A stretch of 64,000 nt of DNA from Fructilactobacillus florum DSM 22689 = JCM 16035 (GTDB lineage Bacteria; Bacillota; Bacilli; Lactobacillales; Lactobacillaceae): positions 62,001-126,000 of the forward strand of contig NZ_AYZI01000002.1 in NCBI RefSeq assembly GCF_001436645.1, written 5' to 3'. Below, piece after piece: positions 43,313 to 52,740 of this stretch (the first letter of the stretch is position 1; the number at the start of each line of letters is the position of its first letter). The notes beneath the pieces are model-generated. The model did no database searches. It was not told the origin of the DNA and worked only from the letters and a program-made list of their open reading frames with translations. Made by a program: the position numbers and the translations under genes.

Positions 43313-46300
43313 ATGGATAAGTATACAAAAGCACACAATAAAATGGTATTTGCCACTGGTGAACATAAAACCAGAGCAAAGTTAGCCAAGTCAAAGCATG
43401 GTTGGCTAAAAATTGCAATGGGAGTGACCTTCGCATCTACTTCTTTATTCGCAGTTAGTCATCCCACGCACGCTGAAACACAAACACCAGTTAAGGATGC
43501 AGCGGTTTCAGCCCCAGCTAACCACCAGGAAGCAGGAACGACGGAAACTCCAACGGACAACGGTTCGAATCAAACTGATTCTACCACTGAGCAGGAAGCC
43601 GTCGCTCCGACTGACCAGACAAAGTCAGTTACCGAGCAAACCAATAAGCAGCCTTCAGATGAACCAGCTGCGACGACGGATTCGAAAAAGGACCAGCAAC
43701 CGAACGTTGCAACGGAGCCGTCACAGCCTAGCGCTACTAAAGAACAAGATCTTACCGATCAGTCAGTGGGCACAGATGGCACTGCAACTGCTGAAACTAA
43801 TCAGTTGGCGGATCAGCCAACAACTTCTGATGCAGCCACAAACACGGTCGCACCAAACGAGGAAAAACAAACATCAGTGGTAGAACCAACCAAAACTGAA
43901 ACCAATACCAATTCGACAGATCCTAACACCACTGACCAACAGGTAAAAACGAATGATCAGTCTACAGTTACGACGGATGAACACCCGGTTACTTCCAATC
44001 AAGCTGACGTAAAGTCAACGGATCACCAGCAAACGGAACCAGTTACTCAGCAGACGGCAACTCCAGTGATTAGTCTAGCAGCAGCTGACACAAATTCTGT
44101 TAGCGGTACGTACACGGTTAGTGGAACGCAAAATGTGCGTGATGGAGCTGGACTGGGCTATAACGTGACCGGACAGTTAAATGCTGGTGACACGATTAAT
44201 TACGATGGACAACAAAGTGCTGATGGTTATACGTGGTTGCACTACACCAATTATGCTGGTCAGGATCGCTGGGTAGCTCAGTTGGTTAGTGCTACAAATA
44301 ATCATTCTGCGTTCATTGATTCATTGGCCGCTGGGGCAATTGAAACTTGGAACCGATATGGTGTACTACCAAGTGTGTCGATTGCCCAAGCAATTGTTGA
44401 AAGTGGTTGGGGTGGTTCTGCACCTGGAAACAACCTCTTTGGAATTAAGGGTGAATACAACGGGCAGTATACAATTCAAAAAACACAAGAATTTGTGAAT
44501 GGCCGTTATATTACGATTTATGACAAATTCCGTGCCTATCCAAGCTTTGCTGAAAGTATTATGGATCATGGAAATTTCTTATATGTGAACTCGCGGTATG
44601 CTAATTTGCTTGGGGTTCGGGATGCTTACCAAGTTACCCAGATGTTGCAACGGGATGGATATGCAACCTCACCAACATATGCTAGCACGCTAATGAGTGT
44701 TATTAATGCTAATAATTTAACTAGGTTTGATCAAAATCTGGGCACGCCAACTGGCGGAGCCACTAATAATAATCAGGGTGACAGTACAGTTACTAATGAT
44801 GTTAGCGGTAGCTATACACTTCCTGGTGCGCAAAACGTACGTGATGGAGCTAGTCTAAATGCCGGGATCACAGGACAGCTAGAAGCTGGTTACACGGTTA
44901 ATTACCAGGGAACTAAGGATGCCGATGGCTATACGTGGTTGCATTACACGAACTACGCGGGTCAAAATCGTTGGGTAGCTCAACTGGGTACGGCTACAGA
45001 TACACCAAGTACACCATCTGACAATGGTAATCAGCCACAACCAGGGACAGAAGATCAAGGAAGCTACACGCTTTCTGGCGCTCAAAACGTACGTGATGGA
45101 GCTAGTCTGAATGCTGGAATCACGGGGCAGCTAGAAGCTGGTTACACGGTTAATTATCAGGGAACCAAGGATGCTGATGGTTATACGTGGTTGCATTACA
45201 CCAACTATGCTGGTCAGGATCGCTGGGTAGCTCAACTGGGTACAGCTACTGACACACCAAGTACGCCATCTGACAATGGTAATCAGTCACAACCAGGGAC
45301 AGAAGATCAAGGAAGCTACACGCTTTCTGGCGCTCAAAACGTACGTGATGGAGCCAGTCTGAATGCTGGAATCACGGGACAGTTAGAAGCTGGTTACACG
45401 GTTAATTACCAGGGAACTAAGGATGCTGATGGCTATACGTGGTTGCATTACACCAACTATGCTGGTCAGGATCGTTGGGTAGCTAAAATTGGAACGGCTA
45501 CAGATACACCAAGTACACCATCTGACAATGGCAATCAGCCACAACCAGGGACAGAAGATCAAGGAAGCTACACGCTTTCTGGTGCGCAAAACGTACGTGA
45601 TGGAGCTAGTCTGAATGCTGGAATCACGGGACAGTTAGAAGCTGGTTACACGGTTAATTATCAGGGAACCAAGGATGCTGATGGCTATACGTGGTTGCAT
45701 TACACTAACTATGCTGGTCAAGATCGCTGGGTGGCCAAAATTGGAGGAACTAGTGGGACCTCAGTTGCTAATCCGGAAGCAACTAACAACCAGAGTGGTT
45801 CTTATACAGTGTCCAGCCCACAAAATGTTCGCAATGATGCTACTACCAGTGCGTCGATTACGGGACAGTTAAATGTTGGCGATACGATTTCTTATGATAA
45901 GACTAGAGCAGCTGACGGTTATACGTGGTTGCATTACACTAATTATGCTGGTCAGGATCGCTGGATTGCTCAATTAAATAGTAGTTATGCAGTGCAGCAA
46001 TCAAATAATAGTAATACTGCCCAAACGGCTTTACGAGTTGCTAGTGCACAGGCCGGGAACTCCTATGCGTGGGGTGGTAGCAGCCCAGCAAGTGGTTTTG
46101 ACTGTTCTGGTTTGATTTATTATGCTTACCAACAGGCAGGAAAAACGGTTCCACGAACAGCTGCCGGACAGTTGGCTGCTTCACAACGAATTTCGCAACA
46201 GCAAGCCCAAACTGGTGATTTGGTATTTTTCCAAAATGGAAGCGGAGTTTACCATTCAGGATTTTATCTGGGTAATGGGCGGATGTTGGATGCCCAAAAT

Positions 46301-46369
46301 CGAGGCGTGATTTACAATGATTTAATGGCTTATTTTCCTGGTCAAGTTTTCTTTGGTCGGCTAAGCTAA
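43313..46369 (+). CDS. Secreted wall hydrolase: glucosaminidase, six SH3b domains, NlpC/P60
   Basis: A protein of 1018 aa. A long signal peptide (about 1-54, cleavage likely after SHPTHA) is followed by a Thr/Gln/Asp-rich linker (about 55-255). Next come one SH3b domain (about 262-322), a glucosaminidase domain (about 330-475, SIAQAIVESGWGGSAPGNNLFGIKG with the catalytic Glu) and five more SH3b domains (about 498-890). The C-terminal NlpC/P60 endopeptidase has Cys931 in FDCSGL and His981 in VYHSGFYLG. It would cut both the glycan and the peptide of peptidoglycan outside the cell. AAAGGGGA precedes the ATG. Monocistronic. Confidence 0.9.
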   Translation: MDKYTKAHNKMVFATGEHKTRAKLAKSKHGWLKIAMGVTFASTSLFAVSHPTHAETQTPVKDAAVSAPANHQEAGTTETPTDNGSNQTDSTTEQEAVAPTDQTKSVTEQTNKQPSDEPAATTDSKKDQQPNVATEPSQPSATKEQDLTDQSVGTDGTATAETNQLADQPTTSDAATNTVAPNEEKQTSVVEPTKTETNTNSTDPNTTDQQVKTNDQSTVTTDEHPVTSNQADVKSTDHQQTEPVTQQTATPVISLAAADTNSVSGTYTVSGTQNVRDGAGLGYNVTGQLNAGDTINYDGQQSADGYTWLHYTNYAGQDRWVAQLVSATNNHSAFIDSLAAGAIETWNRYGVLPSVSIAQAIVESGWGGSAPGNNLFGIKGEYNGQYTIQKTQEFVNGRYITIYDKFRAYPSFAESIMDHGNFLYVNSRYANLLGVRDAYQVTQMLQRDGYATSPTYASTLMSVINANNLTRFDQNLGTPTGGATNNNQGDSTVTNDVSGSYTLPGAQNVRDGASLNAGITGQLEAGYTVNYQGTKDADGYTWLHYTNYAGQNRWVAQLGTATDTPSTPSDNGNQPQPGTEDQGSYTLSGAQNVRDGASLNAGITGQLEAGYTVNYQGTKDADGYTWLHYTNYAGQDRWVAQLGTATDTPSTPSDNGNQSQPGTEDQGSYTLSGAQNVRDGASLNAGITGQLEAGYTVNYQGTKDADGYTWLHYTNYAGQDRWVAKIGTATDTPSTPSDNGNQPQPGTEDQGSYTLSGAQNVRDGASLNAGITGQLEAGYTVNYQGTKDADGYTWLHYTNYAGQDRWVAKIGGTSGTSVANPEATNNQSGSYTVSSPQNVRNDATTSASITGQLNVGDTISYDKTRAADGYTWLHYTNYAGQDRWIAQLNSSYAVQQSNNSNTAQTALRVASAQAGNSYAWGGSSPASGFDCSGLIYYAYQQAGKTVPRTAAGQLAASQRISQQQAQTGDLVFFQNGSGVYHSGFYLGNGRMLDAQNRGVIYNDLMAYFPGQVFFGRLS
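44810..45745 (+). repeat. Four tandem 252-bp repeats coding SH3b domains
   Basis: Units begin at 44810, 45062, 45314 and 45566, exactly 252 bp (84 codons) apart. They are nearly identical in sequence, including the linker DTPSTPSDNGNQ. The last three are the closest. Expansion or loss by recombination is likely, and assemblies may collapse here. Confidence 0.92.
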
Positions 46370-46380
46370 CGATAATAATA

Positions 46381-46417
46381 AAAAGGCTCTCACTGATAAC
46401 AGTGGGAACCTTTTTTG
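46381..46417 (+). terminator. Intrinsic terminator
   Basis: AAAAGGCTCTCACTG pairs with CAGTGGGAACCTTTT (mismatched in the middle), then a T-run. Confidence 0.75.
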
Positions 46418-46531
46418 TTAGCTCTAATTGTGAAAATAATAGACGGTGGAAGCACTCCTGCGGTAGACTTAGAAAAGCTTGACCTACCGAGTTACTGGGA
46501 AACTTAAGATAAATCAAAGTTGAGGGTGTGT

Positions 46532-47719
46532 ATGAATAAGTCGATGGATAAAATTGAAATTTCCACGGAATTAGCGAAAAAATTACAATTGAATCAGAAT
46601 GATCAACTCCAAGGTAATATCGATCATAATGGAATCATGCTTAGAAAAACCATGAAATCTAATCCTGATACGGAAATTTCAACATGGTGGAATGTCTTAA
46701 TGACCATATTAGCTGGGGTGGTTTTTTGGGGGTATTTCCGCTGGCAACGGGTTACTACAATCTCTCTGACGGGTACGAACTCAATTGCGTCATTGACAAT
46801 TACATTGGGATTGTTGATGGGAATGCTGCTTTTTACAATTTGTTTGATAAAAACACGGAAGACAGCACAGCACCTCGTCTATCACAACGTTTATTGGCGA
46901 AATTTTCCCACGTTGATTATTTCCTGTGCTGCTGTCTTGTTAATTTGCTTGCTAGGACTTTTTTGGGTTTTAACGCGGGTTTTTTACGGAGTTTCATTTG
47001 GGATTTTTACCGCCACGTTGATTTTTTTACTGTTTCAATTGGGCATTAATACCATTATGAATATGATCGCCGCCAATCTAACCCCTAATATGCTGGTCGG
47101 CATGTTGGGGATTACCATCATTGGGGGGCTGTTGATTTCAATGGTTTCAAATGGAAATCGTCAGTGGTGGCGTCACAATATTAGTTTTCTAGGAACTAAT
47201 CGAGCGGTCGATAGTTGGCAGTTTAGTTTGACATTTATTCTTGCTGCTTTTTTATTTTTGGCACTGGTTGACTACTTGTTTGTCTCACTACAACCCCTTC
47301 AAAGACCGTGGTTGCCCACCATTTGCCTACGAATTTTATTGACCGTTATGGCGATTAGTGCCCTAGTGGTGGGCTTGTTGCCAAATAATCGTCATATTCC
47401 TTGGCAACATTTTTGGCATGATCAGTTTGCGTGGTTGATGGCGTTAGACATTATTGTTTTAATTATCGGAATCCGCTGGCTTTGGCCGGGAATTTCAGCC
47501 AGTTTTTTGCGGCTTTCTGATTTGATGGGGGTACTATTAGTCATCAGTAGTTGGTTATTTGCCGGGATTCATTATTTTTCGTTAACGGCTTATGAAATTG
47601 TTGCGTCACTATTAGCGTTTTCTTGGCTAATGATGTTATTTCAGTACATGCTAACTGCGATTAACGTGGGGACGCGTCAAGTTTCACTCCGAGTTCTAAT
47701 CCGAAAACAAAAAGCATGA
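46532..47719 (+). CDS. AbrB-like N-terminus fused to DUF998-type membrane protein
   Basis: A protein of 395 aa. Residues 1-38 (KIEISTELAKKLQLNQNDQL, then GIMLRK) look like the swapped-hairpin fold of AbrB/MazE antitoxins: pattern ELxxKLxLxxxDxxxxxxxxxGIxLRK. The rest has about ten membrane helices; NISFLGTNRAVDSWQFSLTF is the DUF998 signature. Function unknown. GAGGG precedes the ATG at 46532; a TTG at 46520 is less likely. The aldo-keto reductase gene begins 44 nt later with its own strong site. Confidence 0.65.
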   Translation: MNKSMDKIEISTELAKKLQLNQNDQLQGNIDHNGIMLRKTMKSNPDTEISTWWNVLMTILAGVVFWGYFRWQRVTTISLTGTNSIASLTITLGLLMGMLLFTICLIKTRKTAQHLVYHNVYWRNFPTLIISCAAVLLICLLGLFWVLTRVFYGVSFGIFTATLIFLLFQLGINTIMNMIAANLTPNMLVGMLGITIIGGLLISMVSNGNRQWWRHNISFLGTNRAVDSWQFSLTFILAAFLFLALVDYLFVSLQPLQRPWLPTICLRILLTVMAISALVVGLLPNNRHIPWQHFWHDQFAWLMALDIIVLIIGIRWLWPGISASFLRLSDLMGVLLVISSWLFAGIHYFSLTAYEIVASLLAFSWLMMLFQYMLTAINVGTRQVSLRVLIRKQKA

Positions 47720-47763
47720 AATCAGTTTCAATGAGCCGTATACTAGAATCGGAGGTGTATATT

Positions 47764-48648
47764 ATGAATTTGAGTTTAACTTCAACGGTGACTTTAAATA
47801 ACGGTGTTAAAATGCCCCAGTTAGGACTAGGAGTTTGGAAAAGTGATAATCAAACTGCTTCACAATCTGTTCAATGGGCTTTAAAACATGGTTATCGAGC
47901 CATTGATACTGCTAAGCAGTACGGTAATGAAGCGGGGGTTGGAACTGGTCTGAAACAAGGACTGGAAGCTAATCATTTACAACGTTCAGATGTCTTCTTA
48001 ACAACTAAGATTTTTAATGGAGATGCTGGTTATCAAAGCACCTTGGACGCCTTCGACGATCAATTACAACGACTGCAAACAGATTATGTAGATTTGGTCA
48101 TCATTCATTGGCCAGTAACTGGAAAATACTTGGATACATGGCGAGCATTGGAACAGTTGTATCGTGATGGAAAAACTCGGGCGATTGGAGTTTCTAACTT
48201 TGATATTGAACGATTGCGTGATTTGTTGGAGCATACTTCGATCAAACCAGTGTTGAACCAAATGGAGTTTAATCCGCTGGAGCAAGAAACGGATATTAAA
48301 AATTATTGTGATGAAAATCAGATTATTTTGGAAGCTTGGTCGCCGTTGGGACACGGTGAAACATTGCATAACCCACAAATTAAACGGTTGGCAACTAAGT
48401 ACCAAAAAACGCCGGCTCAACTCATTTTACGATGGGAGTTACAGCGCGGAGTAATTACAATTCCCAAGTCAACGCACGAACAGTACATTCAAGAAAATGC
48501 AGATTTATATGATTTTGAAATTGAAGCGGCTGACATGCGCTTGATTAATAGTCTAGATCTAGATCAACGAACCATTTGGTATGGTAATTTTCAGTGGAAT
48601 GGTAATCCCGATGGCTTCGGTGATACGATTGATCAGTGGAAGAACTAG
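47764..48648 (+). CDS. Aldo/keto reductase
   Basis: A protein of 294 aa with the AKR barrel signatures: GYRAIDTAKQYGNEAGVG (catalytic Asp and Tyr), VDLVIIHWP (His), KTRAIGVSNF, and ITIPKSTHEQYIQEN (Lys-Ser NADPH site). It is of the 2,5-diketo-gluconate/methylglyoxal reductase type. The ATG at 47764 is chosen for the GGAGGTG 7 nt upstream. The substrate is broad or unknown. Confidence 0.88.
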   Translation: MNLSLTSTVTLNNGVKMPQLGLGVWKSDNQTASQSVQWALKHGYRAIDTAKQYGNEAGVGTGLKQGLEANHLQRSDVFLTTKIFNGDAGYQSTLDAFDDQLQRLQTDYVDLVIIHWPVTGKYLDTWRALEQLYRDGKTRAIGVSNFDIERLRDLLEHTSIKPVLNQMEFNPLEQETDIKNYCDENQIILEAWSPLGHGETLHNPQIKRLATKYQKTPAQLILRWELQRGVITIPKSTHEQYIQENADLYDFEIEAADMRLINSLDLDQRTIWYGNFQWNGNPDGFGDTIDQWKN

Positions 48649-48988
48649 TAGCTAAAAAGTAGTTGCCATTGATTAGGCACTTAAAAATAAACATGAGAAT
48701 ATTTTTCTAGGAGATGAGTTTTCGAGATTCAATCGGAGACTGGTCTCCTAGTTTTAGTTTAATGTGAAAATGATGATTGTAATGAAGCTACTTTAGTATG
48801 TAATTGGTTTCTTTTTTCGGAGCAAAAAGGAATAATTCTTTAAGTCGCTTAGGGGATTAAATAATGAAGTGATAGTCAGAGGTACTTTTGGTTTTGCTCG
48901 AATAGCTCGAATATTTTTGGTAACTGTAGAATAATGTGATAAAATGAACCTATCATTGTTAATTATTTTTAAAAATGGAGTGAATAAT
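48649..48988. other. Intergenic region before acyl carrier protein
   Basis: It holds a terminator (48707-48758) and a possible promoter for the acyl carrier gene: TTGGTA (48917-48922) and TAAAAT (48940-48945), 17 nt apart. No gene or palindromic FabT-like box was recognised. Confidence 0.5.
48707..48758 (+). terminator. Intrinsic terminator
   Basis: CTAGGAGA pairs with TCTCCTAG across a 29-nt loop, followed by TTTTAGTTT. Confidence 0.65.
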
Positions 48989-49243
48989 ATGGCTGAAAAA
49001 GCAGACCAAAACCAGATTTTACAAGAAATTAAAGATATCGTAGTTGATCAAACGGACCTTGATGCTGACAAAATTACGTTAGACGCTAATTTTAAAGATA
49101 ACTTGGAACTTGACAGTCTTGATATTTTTGAAATTGTGGATGCGTTAGAAGACAAATACGACATTGAAATTGATGGCGATGAAGGAATGGAAACCGTTCA
49201 AGACTTAGTAACTTATGTTGCCAATAAACTTGACGAAAAGTAA
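48989..49243 (+). CDS. Acyl carrier protein (stand-alone copy)
   Basis: A protein of 84 aa, strongly acidic. LELDSLDIFEIVDALED holds Ser43, the attachment site for 4'-phosphopantetheine. ATGGAG precedes the ATG at 48989. It differs from the copy in the fatty-acid cluster (58470) at many positions but keeps helix 2 almost unchanged. A phosphopantetheinyl transferase follows after 20 nt, so the pair makes a carrier and its activating enzyme. Whether it serves fatty-acid, lipoteichoic or another pathway is open. Confidence 0.9.
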   Translation: MAEKADQNQILQEIKDIVVDQTDLDADKITLDANFKDNLELDSLDIFEIVDALEDKYDIEIDGDEGMETVQDLVTYVANKLDEK

Positions 49244-49263
49244 GTAATACAGGAGCTGATGGC

Positions 49264-49848
49264 TTGTTTAAATATCGCAGCGGATGGTTGTCAGATGTTC
49301 GATATCAGTCATATTATCAGCAACTGGGAATTATTAAGCAACCCAAGCGCCAACAAACGGTCGTGGGCAAAATATTGTTAGCTGAGCTGCTCGGGCTTCC
49401 CGAGCAGCAATTTTTGACTAACCCGGAATTTGAAATCGGTCCAGCTGGAAAACCATTCTTTAGCCACCGACCAGAATATTTTAATATTTCCCATTCCAAT
49501 CAACTAGTGGTGGCGGCCATTGCTGACGTTGAGATTGGGATTGATGTTGAGAAACAGCGGTCGATGACTTTATCAAAATATCAACGTGCGTTTACAGCTG
49601 CAGAATTGAGTTATTTACGGAGTCTTACTCCAACGCGACAGGCAGTTGAACTGTTGCGGCTCTGGACAGTGAAGGAAGCGGTGATCAAGCAGCAGGGACT
49701 GGGCTTGTTTTCAGCTGGGCCACGGTCAGTAGCAGTTACGGTTCCGCGCATGGAAGCTGCTACTTATAAGCAGCACTGCTTTGCAATCCATTTTTTAGGG
49801 ATTGATACGGCATATGTTGGCAGCTTAGCACTCAATGAAATTAAATGA
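49264..49848 (+). CDS. 4'-phosphopantetheinyl transferase, Sfp type
   Basis: A protein of 194 aa with a TTG start 8 nt after CAGGAG. Sfp-type motifs: GKPFF, FNISHSNQLVVAAIA, IGIDVEKQR (metal-binding Asp and Glu) and LWTVKEAVIKQQGLGL (Trp-x-x-Lys-Glu-x-x-x-Lys). It transfers phosphopantetheine from CoA to carrier-protein serine. Typical AcpS is about 120 aa; this longer enzyme next to an ACP gene may be the main activator of both ACPs here. Confidence 0.88.
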   Translation: MFKYRSGWLSDVRYQSYYQQLGIIKQPKRQQTVVGKILLAELLGLPEQQFLTNPEFEIGPAGKPFFSHRPEYFNISHSNQLVVAAIADVEIGIDVEKQRSMTLSKYQRAFTAAELSYLRSLTPTRQAVELLRLWTVKEAVIKQQGLGLFSAGPRSVAVTVPRMEAATYKQHCFAIHFLGIDTAYVGSLALNEIK

Positions 49849-49877
49849 TCCTGCTTGGAGGCAAGCAGGATTTTTTG
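49848..49877 (+). terminator. Intrinsic terminator
   Basis: ATCCTGCTTG-GAG-GCAAGCAGGAT with a run of six T, overlapping the stop codon. Confidence 0.88.
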
Positions 49878-49923
49878 TAACTAAAAAAGCCACTAACAGA
49901 AGACTGCAAGTGACTTTGCTTAA

Positions 49924-51186
49924 TTAACGACGATGGGTTTGTGTTCGATCGGGACCAACCGAGTACCATTCAATTGGAACTTCAACCAAATTTTCGATGG
50001 TTTTAAGATAATTTTGGGCGTTTTTAGGCAGTTCTGCAAACGTAGTGCAGGCAGTTGTATCTGACAGCCAACCAGGCAAGGTTTGATAAACAGGCTCACA
50101 GCGATCCAGTTCGTTTAAACTAGCTGGATAATAATCAATTAGCTCCCCATTTAAACGGTAGCCCGTACAGATTTTGATGGTTGGCAACTGATCTAAAACG
50201 TCGACACAGTTGACGGCAAGGCTAGTTAGTCCAGAAACCCGGGCGGCATGCCGGAGGGCAACGGTATCCAACCAACCGATTCGTCGAGGACGGTGGGTAA
50301 CCGTTCCATATTCGTGGGCAGTATCTCGAATCAGATCCCCAATTTCGTTGACTAATTCAGTTGGAAATGGACCTTCCCCAACTCGAGAAGTGTAGGCCTT
50401 GCAGACTCCGACGACTTTCTTGATCTCAGTAGGACCAATTCCACCACCGACAGCTGCTCCGCCGGCGACTGGATTAGACGAGGTGACATAGGGGTATGTC
50501 CCTTGGTCAATGTCTAACATGATGCCTTGCGCACCTTCAAATAGGATGTTTTTGTCCAGATAATGATGCAATAATTCGGCTGTGTCAGTAACAAACGGAC
50601 GGAGCCGTTCTCCTAACAGCTGGTATTTTTCATAAATTGAGTCAAAATCAAGAGGGTCAACCCCGTAGAGTTTGGTTAATAATTGATTTTTTTGGTTTAG
50701 ATTTTCCTTAAGTAACGGTTTGAAACTTTCCGGATCAATCAGGTCAGCTACTCGAATCCCGGTTCGTGCGATTTTATCCATATAGGCCGGTCCGATACCT
50801 TTTTTAGTAGTGCCAATCTTGTGGGCGCGGTTTTGTTCACTTAATTGATCGAGGACCAGATGGTAGGGCATGATGACTTCGGCTCGACTTGAAATCCGCA
50901 GGTTATCTGTCGTGACACCATTTTCATGTAGGTAGTTAAGTTCTGAAAAAAGGGCGACGGGATTTAAAACCACACCGTTGCCAATGACAGCCAGTTTATC
51001 AGAATAAAAAATCCCCGACGGCAACAACTGCAAGCTAAACTTATGGTTGTTAAAAACAATCGTGTGACCAGCATTGTCACCACCTTGATATCTGGCAATG
51101 ACATCGGCTGTTTGACTGAGGTAGTCGACAATTTTTCCTTTGCCTTCGTCGCCCCATTGACTTCCAACTACTACTGTTACTGACAT
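49924..51186 (-). CDS. purA: Adenylosuccinate synthetase
   Basis: A protein of 420 aa. It joins IMP and aspartate with GTP to adenylosuccinate. [18 protein letters not shown] (P-loop), [42 protein letters not shown] and [10 protein letters not shown] are all family signatures. GAGGTG precedes the ATG. It is divergent from purB, which makes the next step. Confidence 0.95.
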   Translation of the reverse strand: MSVTVVVGSQWGDEGKGKIVDYLSQTADVIARYQGGDNAGHTIVFNNHKFSLQLLPSGIFYSDKLAVIGNGVVLNPVALFSELNYLHENGVTTDNLRISSRAEVIMPYHLVLDQLSEQNRAHKIGTTKKGIGPAYMDKIARTGIRVADLIDPESFKPLLKENLNQKNQLLTKLYGVDPLDFDSIYEKYQLLGERLRPFVTDTAELLHHYLDKNILFEGAQGIMLDIDQGTYPYVTSSNPVAGGAAVGGGIGPTEIKKVVGVCKAYTSRVGEGPFPTELVNEIGDLIRDTAHEYGTVTHRPRRIGWLDTVALRHAARVSGLTSLAVNCVDVLDQLPTIKICTGYRLNGELIDYYPASLNELDRCEPVYQTLPGWLSDTTACTTFAELPKNAQNYLKTIENLVEVPIEWYSVGPDRTQTHRR

Positions 51187-51326
51187 ATAAACACCTCATT
51201 AATTATTCTACCAGTAGCCATTTTAACAAGCTTAAATTACTAAATCAAGAACTTAAAAAAATTACATTATTAAAAAGTTCGTGTTTTTTCCGATAGTAAA
51301 CTACCCCAGTTTATCAATGAGATTGA

Positions 51327-51356
51327 TTGACAAGAAAACCGAACAATATGTAAACT
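51327..51356 (+). promoter_or_regulatory. Promoter of purB with PurBox inside
   Basis: TTGACA (51327-51332) and TAAACT (51351-51356), 18 nt apart. Between them AAAACCGAACAAT (51335-51347) matches the Bacillus PurR box AWWWCCGAACWWT in full. A weaker inverted relative (AAAGTTCGTGTTT, one mismatch) lies at 51274-51286. Binding over the core promoter would repress purB. Confidence 0.6.
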
Positions 51357-51385
51357 AAGCGTAGTTAATGATGGAGGAAAAAATA

Positions 51386-52681
51386 ATGCTTGAACGATAT
51401 ACGCGCGCTCCAATGGCTCAGATTTGGAGTAAACAAAATCAATACCAAACGTGGTTAACGGTTGAAATTGCGATTGATGAAGCTTGGAATCGATTAGGTG
51501 TCATCCCGGATGCTGATCTAGCAGCGATTCAGGAGAAGGCTCGCTTTGATACTAAGGAAATCGATCGAATCGAGGCGGTGACTCATCATGATGTGGTTGC
51601 ATTTACTCGGGATGTGTCCGAAAGTTTGGGTCCGGAAAAACGTTGGATACATTATGGGGTTACTAGTACAGATGTAGTAGACACGGCTCAAGGCTTGCGA
51701 CTTCAGCAGGCCAACGTGGTGCTCCAAGACGATTTAGACCAGCTGTTGTCGACCATTAAACGCCAAGCAGGTCGCTATAAAGATACCGTAATGATGGGGA
51801 GAACGCATGGAGTGCAAGCCGAACCCACGACGTTTGGGTTGAAATTAGCACGGTGGTATTCTGAACTTAAACGTGATATTGAGCGGTTCCAACATGCCGC
51901 TCGTGGGGTTGAAGCTGGCAAAATTTCTGGAGCAGTTGGGACGTTTGCAAATATCGATCCGAGCGTGGAACGCTATGTTTGTGACAAACTAGACTTGCGA
52001 GCTCAAGAAATTACTAGTCAGGTGCTTCCCCGAGATTTACATGCGGAATACTTAGCTGCGTTGGCGCTAATTGCGACTAGCCTAGAGAATTTTGCCACTG
52101 AAATTCGTAGTTTACAGCGCTCAGAAATTCATGAAGTTGAGGAACACTTCAATCCTGGACAAAAGGGATCGTCAGCGATGCCCCACAAACGCAATCCGAT
52201 TGGTTCAGAGAATATTTGTGGATTGGCGCGGACGGTGCGCGGTTTGATCGTACCTGCGTATGAAAACGTTACTTTGTGGCATGAACGCGACATTTCGCAT
52301 TCTTCAGCAGAGCGGATTATACTACCAGAGAGTACGACGCTGGTTGATTATATGTTACATCGGTTTAATCGGATTCTAACTGAACTGGACGTTTTTCCAG
52401 AGCAAATGCGGGCTAATTTGAAGGTAACCTACGGGTTGATTTATAGTCAGCGAGTTTTATTGAAACTGATTGATAAAGGCATGAGTCGTGAAGCAGCTTA
52501 TGATTTAATTCAGCCCTTGACCACCCAAGCTTGGGAGCAACATCGCCAATTTAAAACTTTGGTTAGTGACAATGAACGCATTAAAGCATTGTTAAGTCCG
52601 GCTGAAATTGATGATGCTTTTGATTACCATTATCATTTGCGCCACGTCGATGAAATCTTTCGGCGGGTCGGATTAGCATAG
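51386..52681 (+). CDS. purB: Adenylosuccinate lyase
   Basis: A protein of 431 aa of the fumarase/aspartase superfamily. It splits adenylosuccinate to AMP and fumarate and also acts on SAICAR. MLERYTRAPMAQIWS, VTSTDVVDTAQ, MGRTHGVQAEPTTFG (catalytic His) and GSSAMPHKRNPIGSENI (the signature loop with the catalytic Ser) are present. GATGGAGG precedes the ATG at 51386; an in-frame ATG 18 nt earlier lies at that site. Confidence 0.95.
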   Translation: MLERYTRAPMAQIWSKQNQYQTWLTVEIAIDEAWNRLGVIPDADLAAIQEKARFDTKEIDRIEAVTHHDVVAFTRDVSESLGPEKRWIHYGVTSTDVVDTAQGLRLQQANVVLQDDLDQLLSTIKRQAGRYKDTVMMGRTHGVQAEPTTFGLKLARWYSELKRDIERFQHAARGVEAGKISGAVGTFANIDPSVERYVCDKLDLRAQEITSQVLPRDLHAEYLAALALIATSLENFATEIRSLQRSEIHEVEEHFNPGQKGSSAMPHKRNPIGSENICGLARTVRGLIVPAYENVTLWHERDISHSSAERIILPESTTLVDYMLHRFNRILTELDVFPEQMRANLKVTYGLIYSQRVLLKLIDKGMSREAAYDLIQPLTTQAWEQHRQFKTLVSDNERIKALLSPAEIDDAFDYHYHLRHVDEIFRRVGLA

Positions 52682-52689
52682 CTAGATGG

Positions 52690-52722
52690 TCCGCATTTAT
52701 TATGTAAATGCGGATCTTTTAT
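52690..52722 (+). terminator. Intrinsic terminator after purB
   Basis: TCCGCATTTA-TTATG-TAAATGCGGA then TCTTTT. It lies directly before the codA-like gene, so that gene depends on read-through or a hidden promoter. Confidence 0.75.
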
Positions 52723-52740
52723 TAAAAGGAGAAATTGAGA

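Noticed and set aside
44810-45745. Regular 252-bp spacing, considered as a CRISPR-like or mobile repeat
   Set aside because: The repeats are in frame and encode SH3b domains.
46041-46517. Reverse-strand frame of 158 codons opposite the NlpC/P60 domain
   Set aside because: It is antisense to a conserved catalytic domain and crosses the terminator; no start signals.
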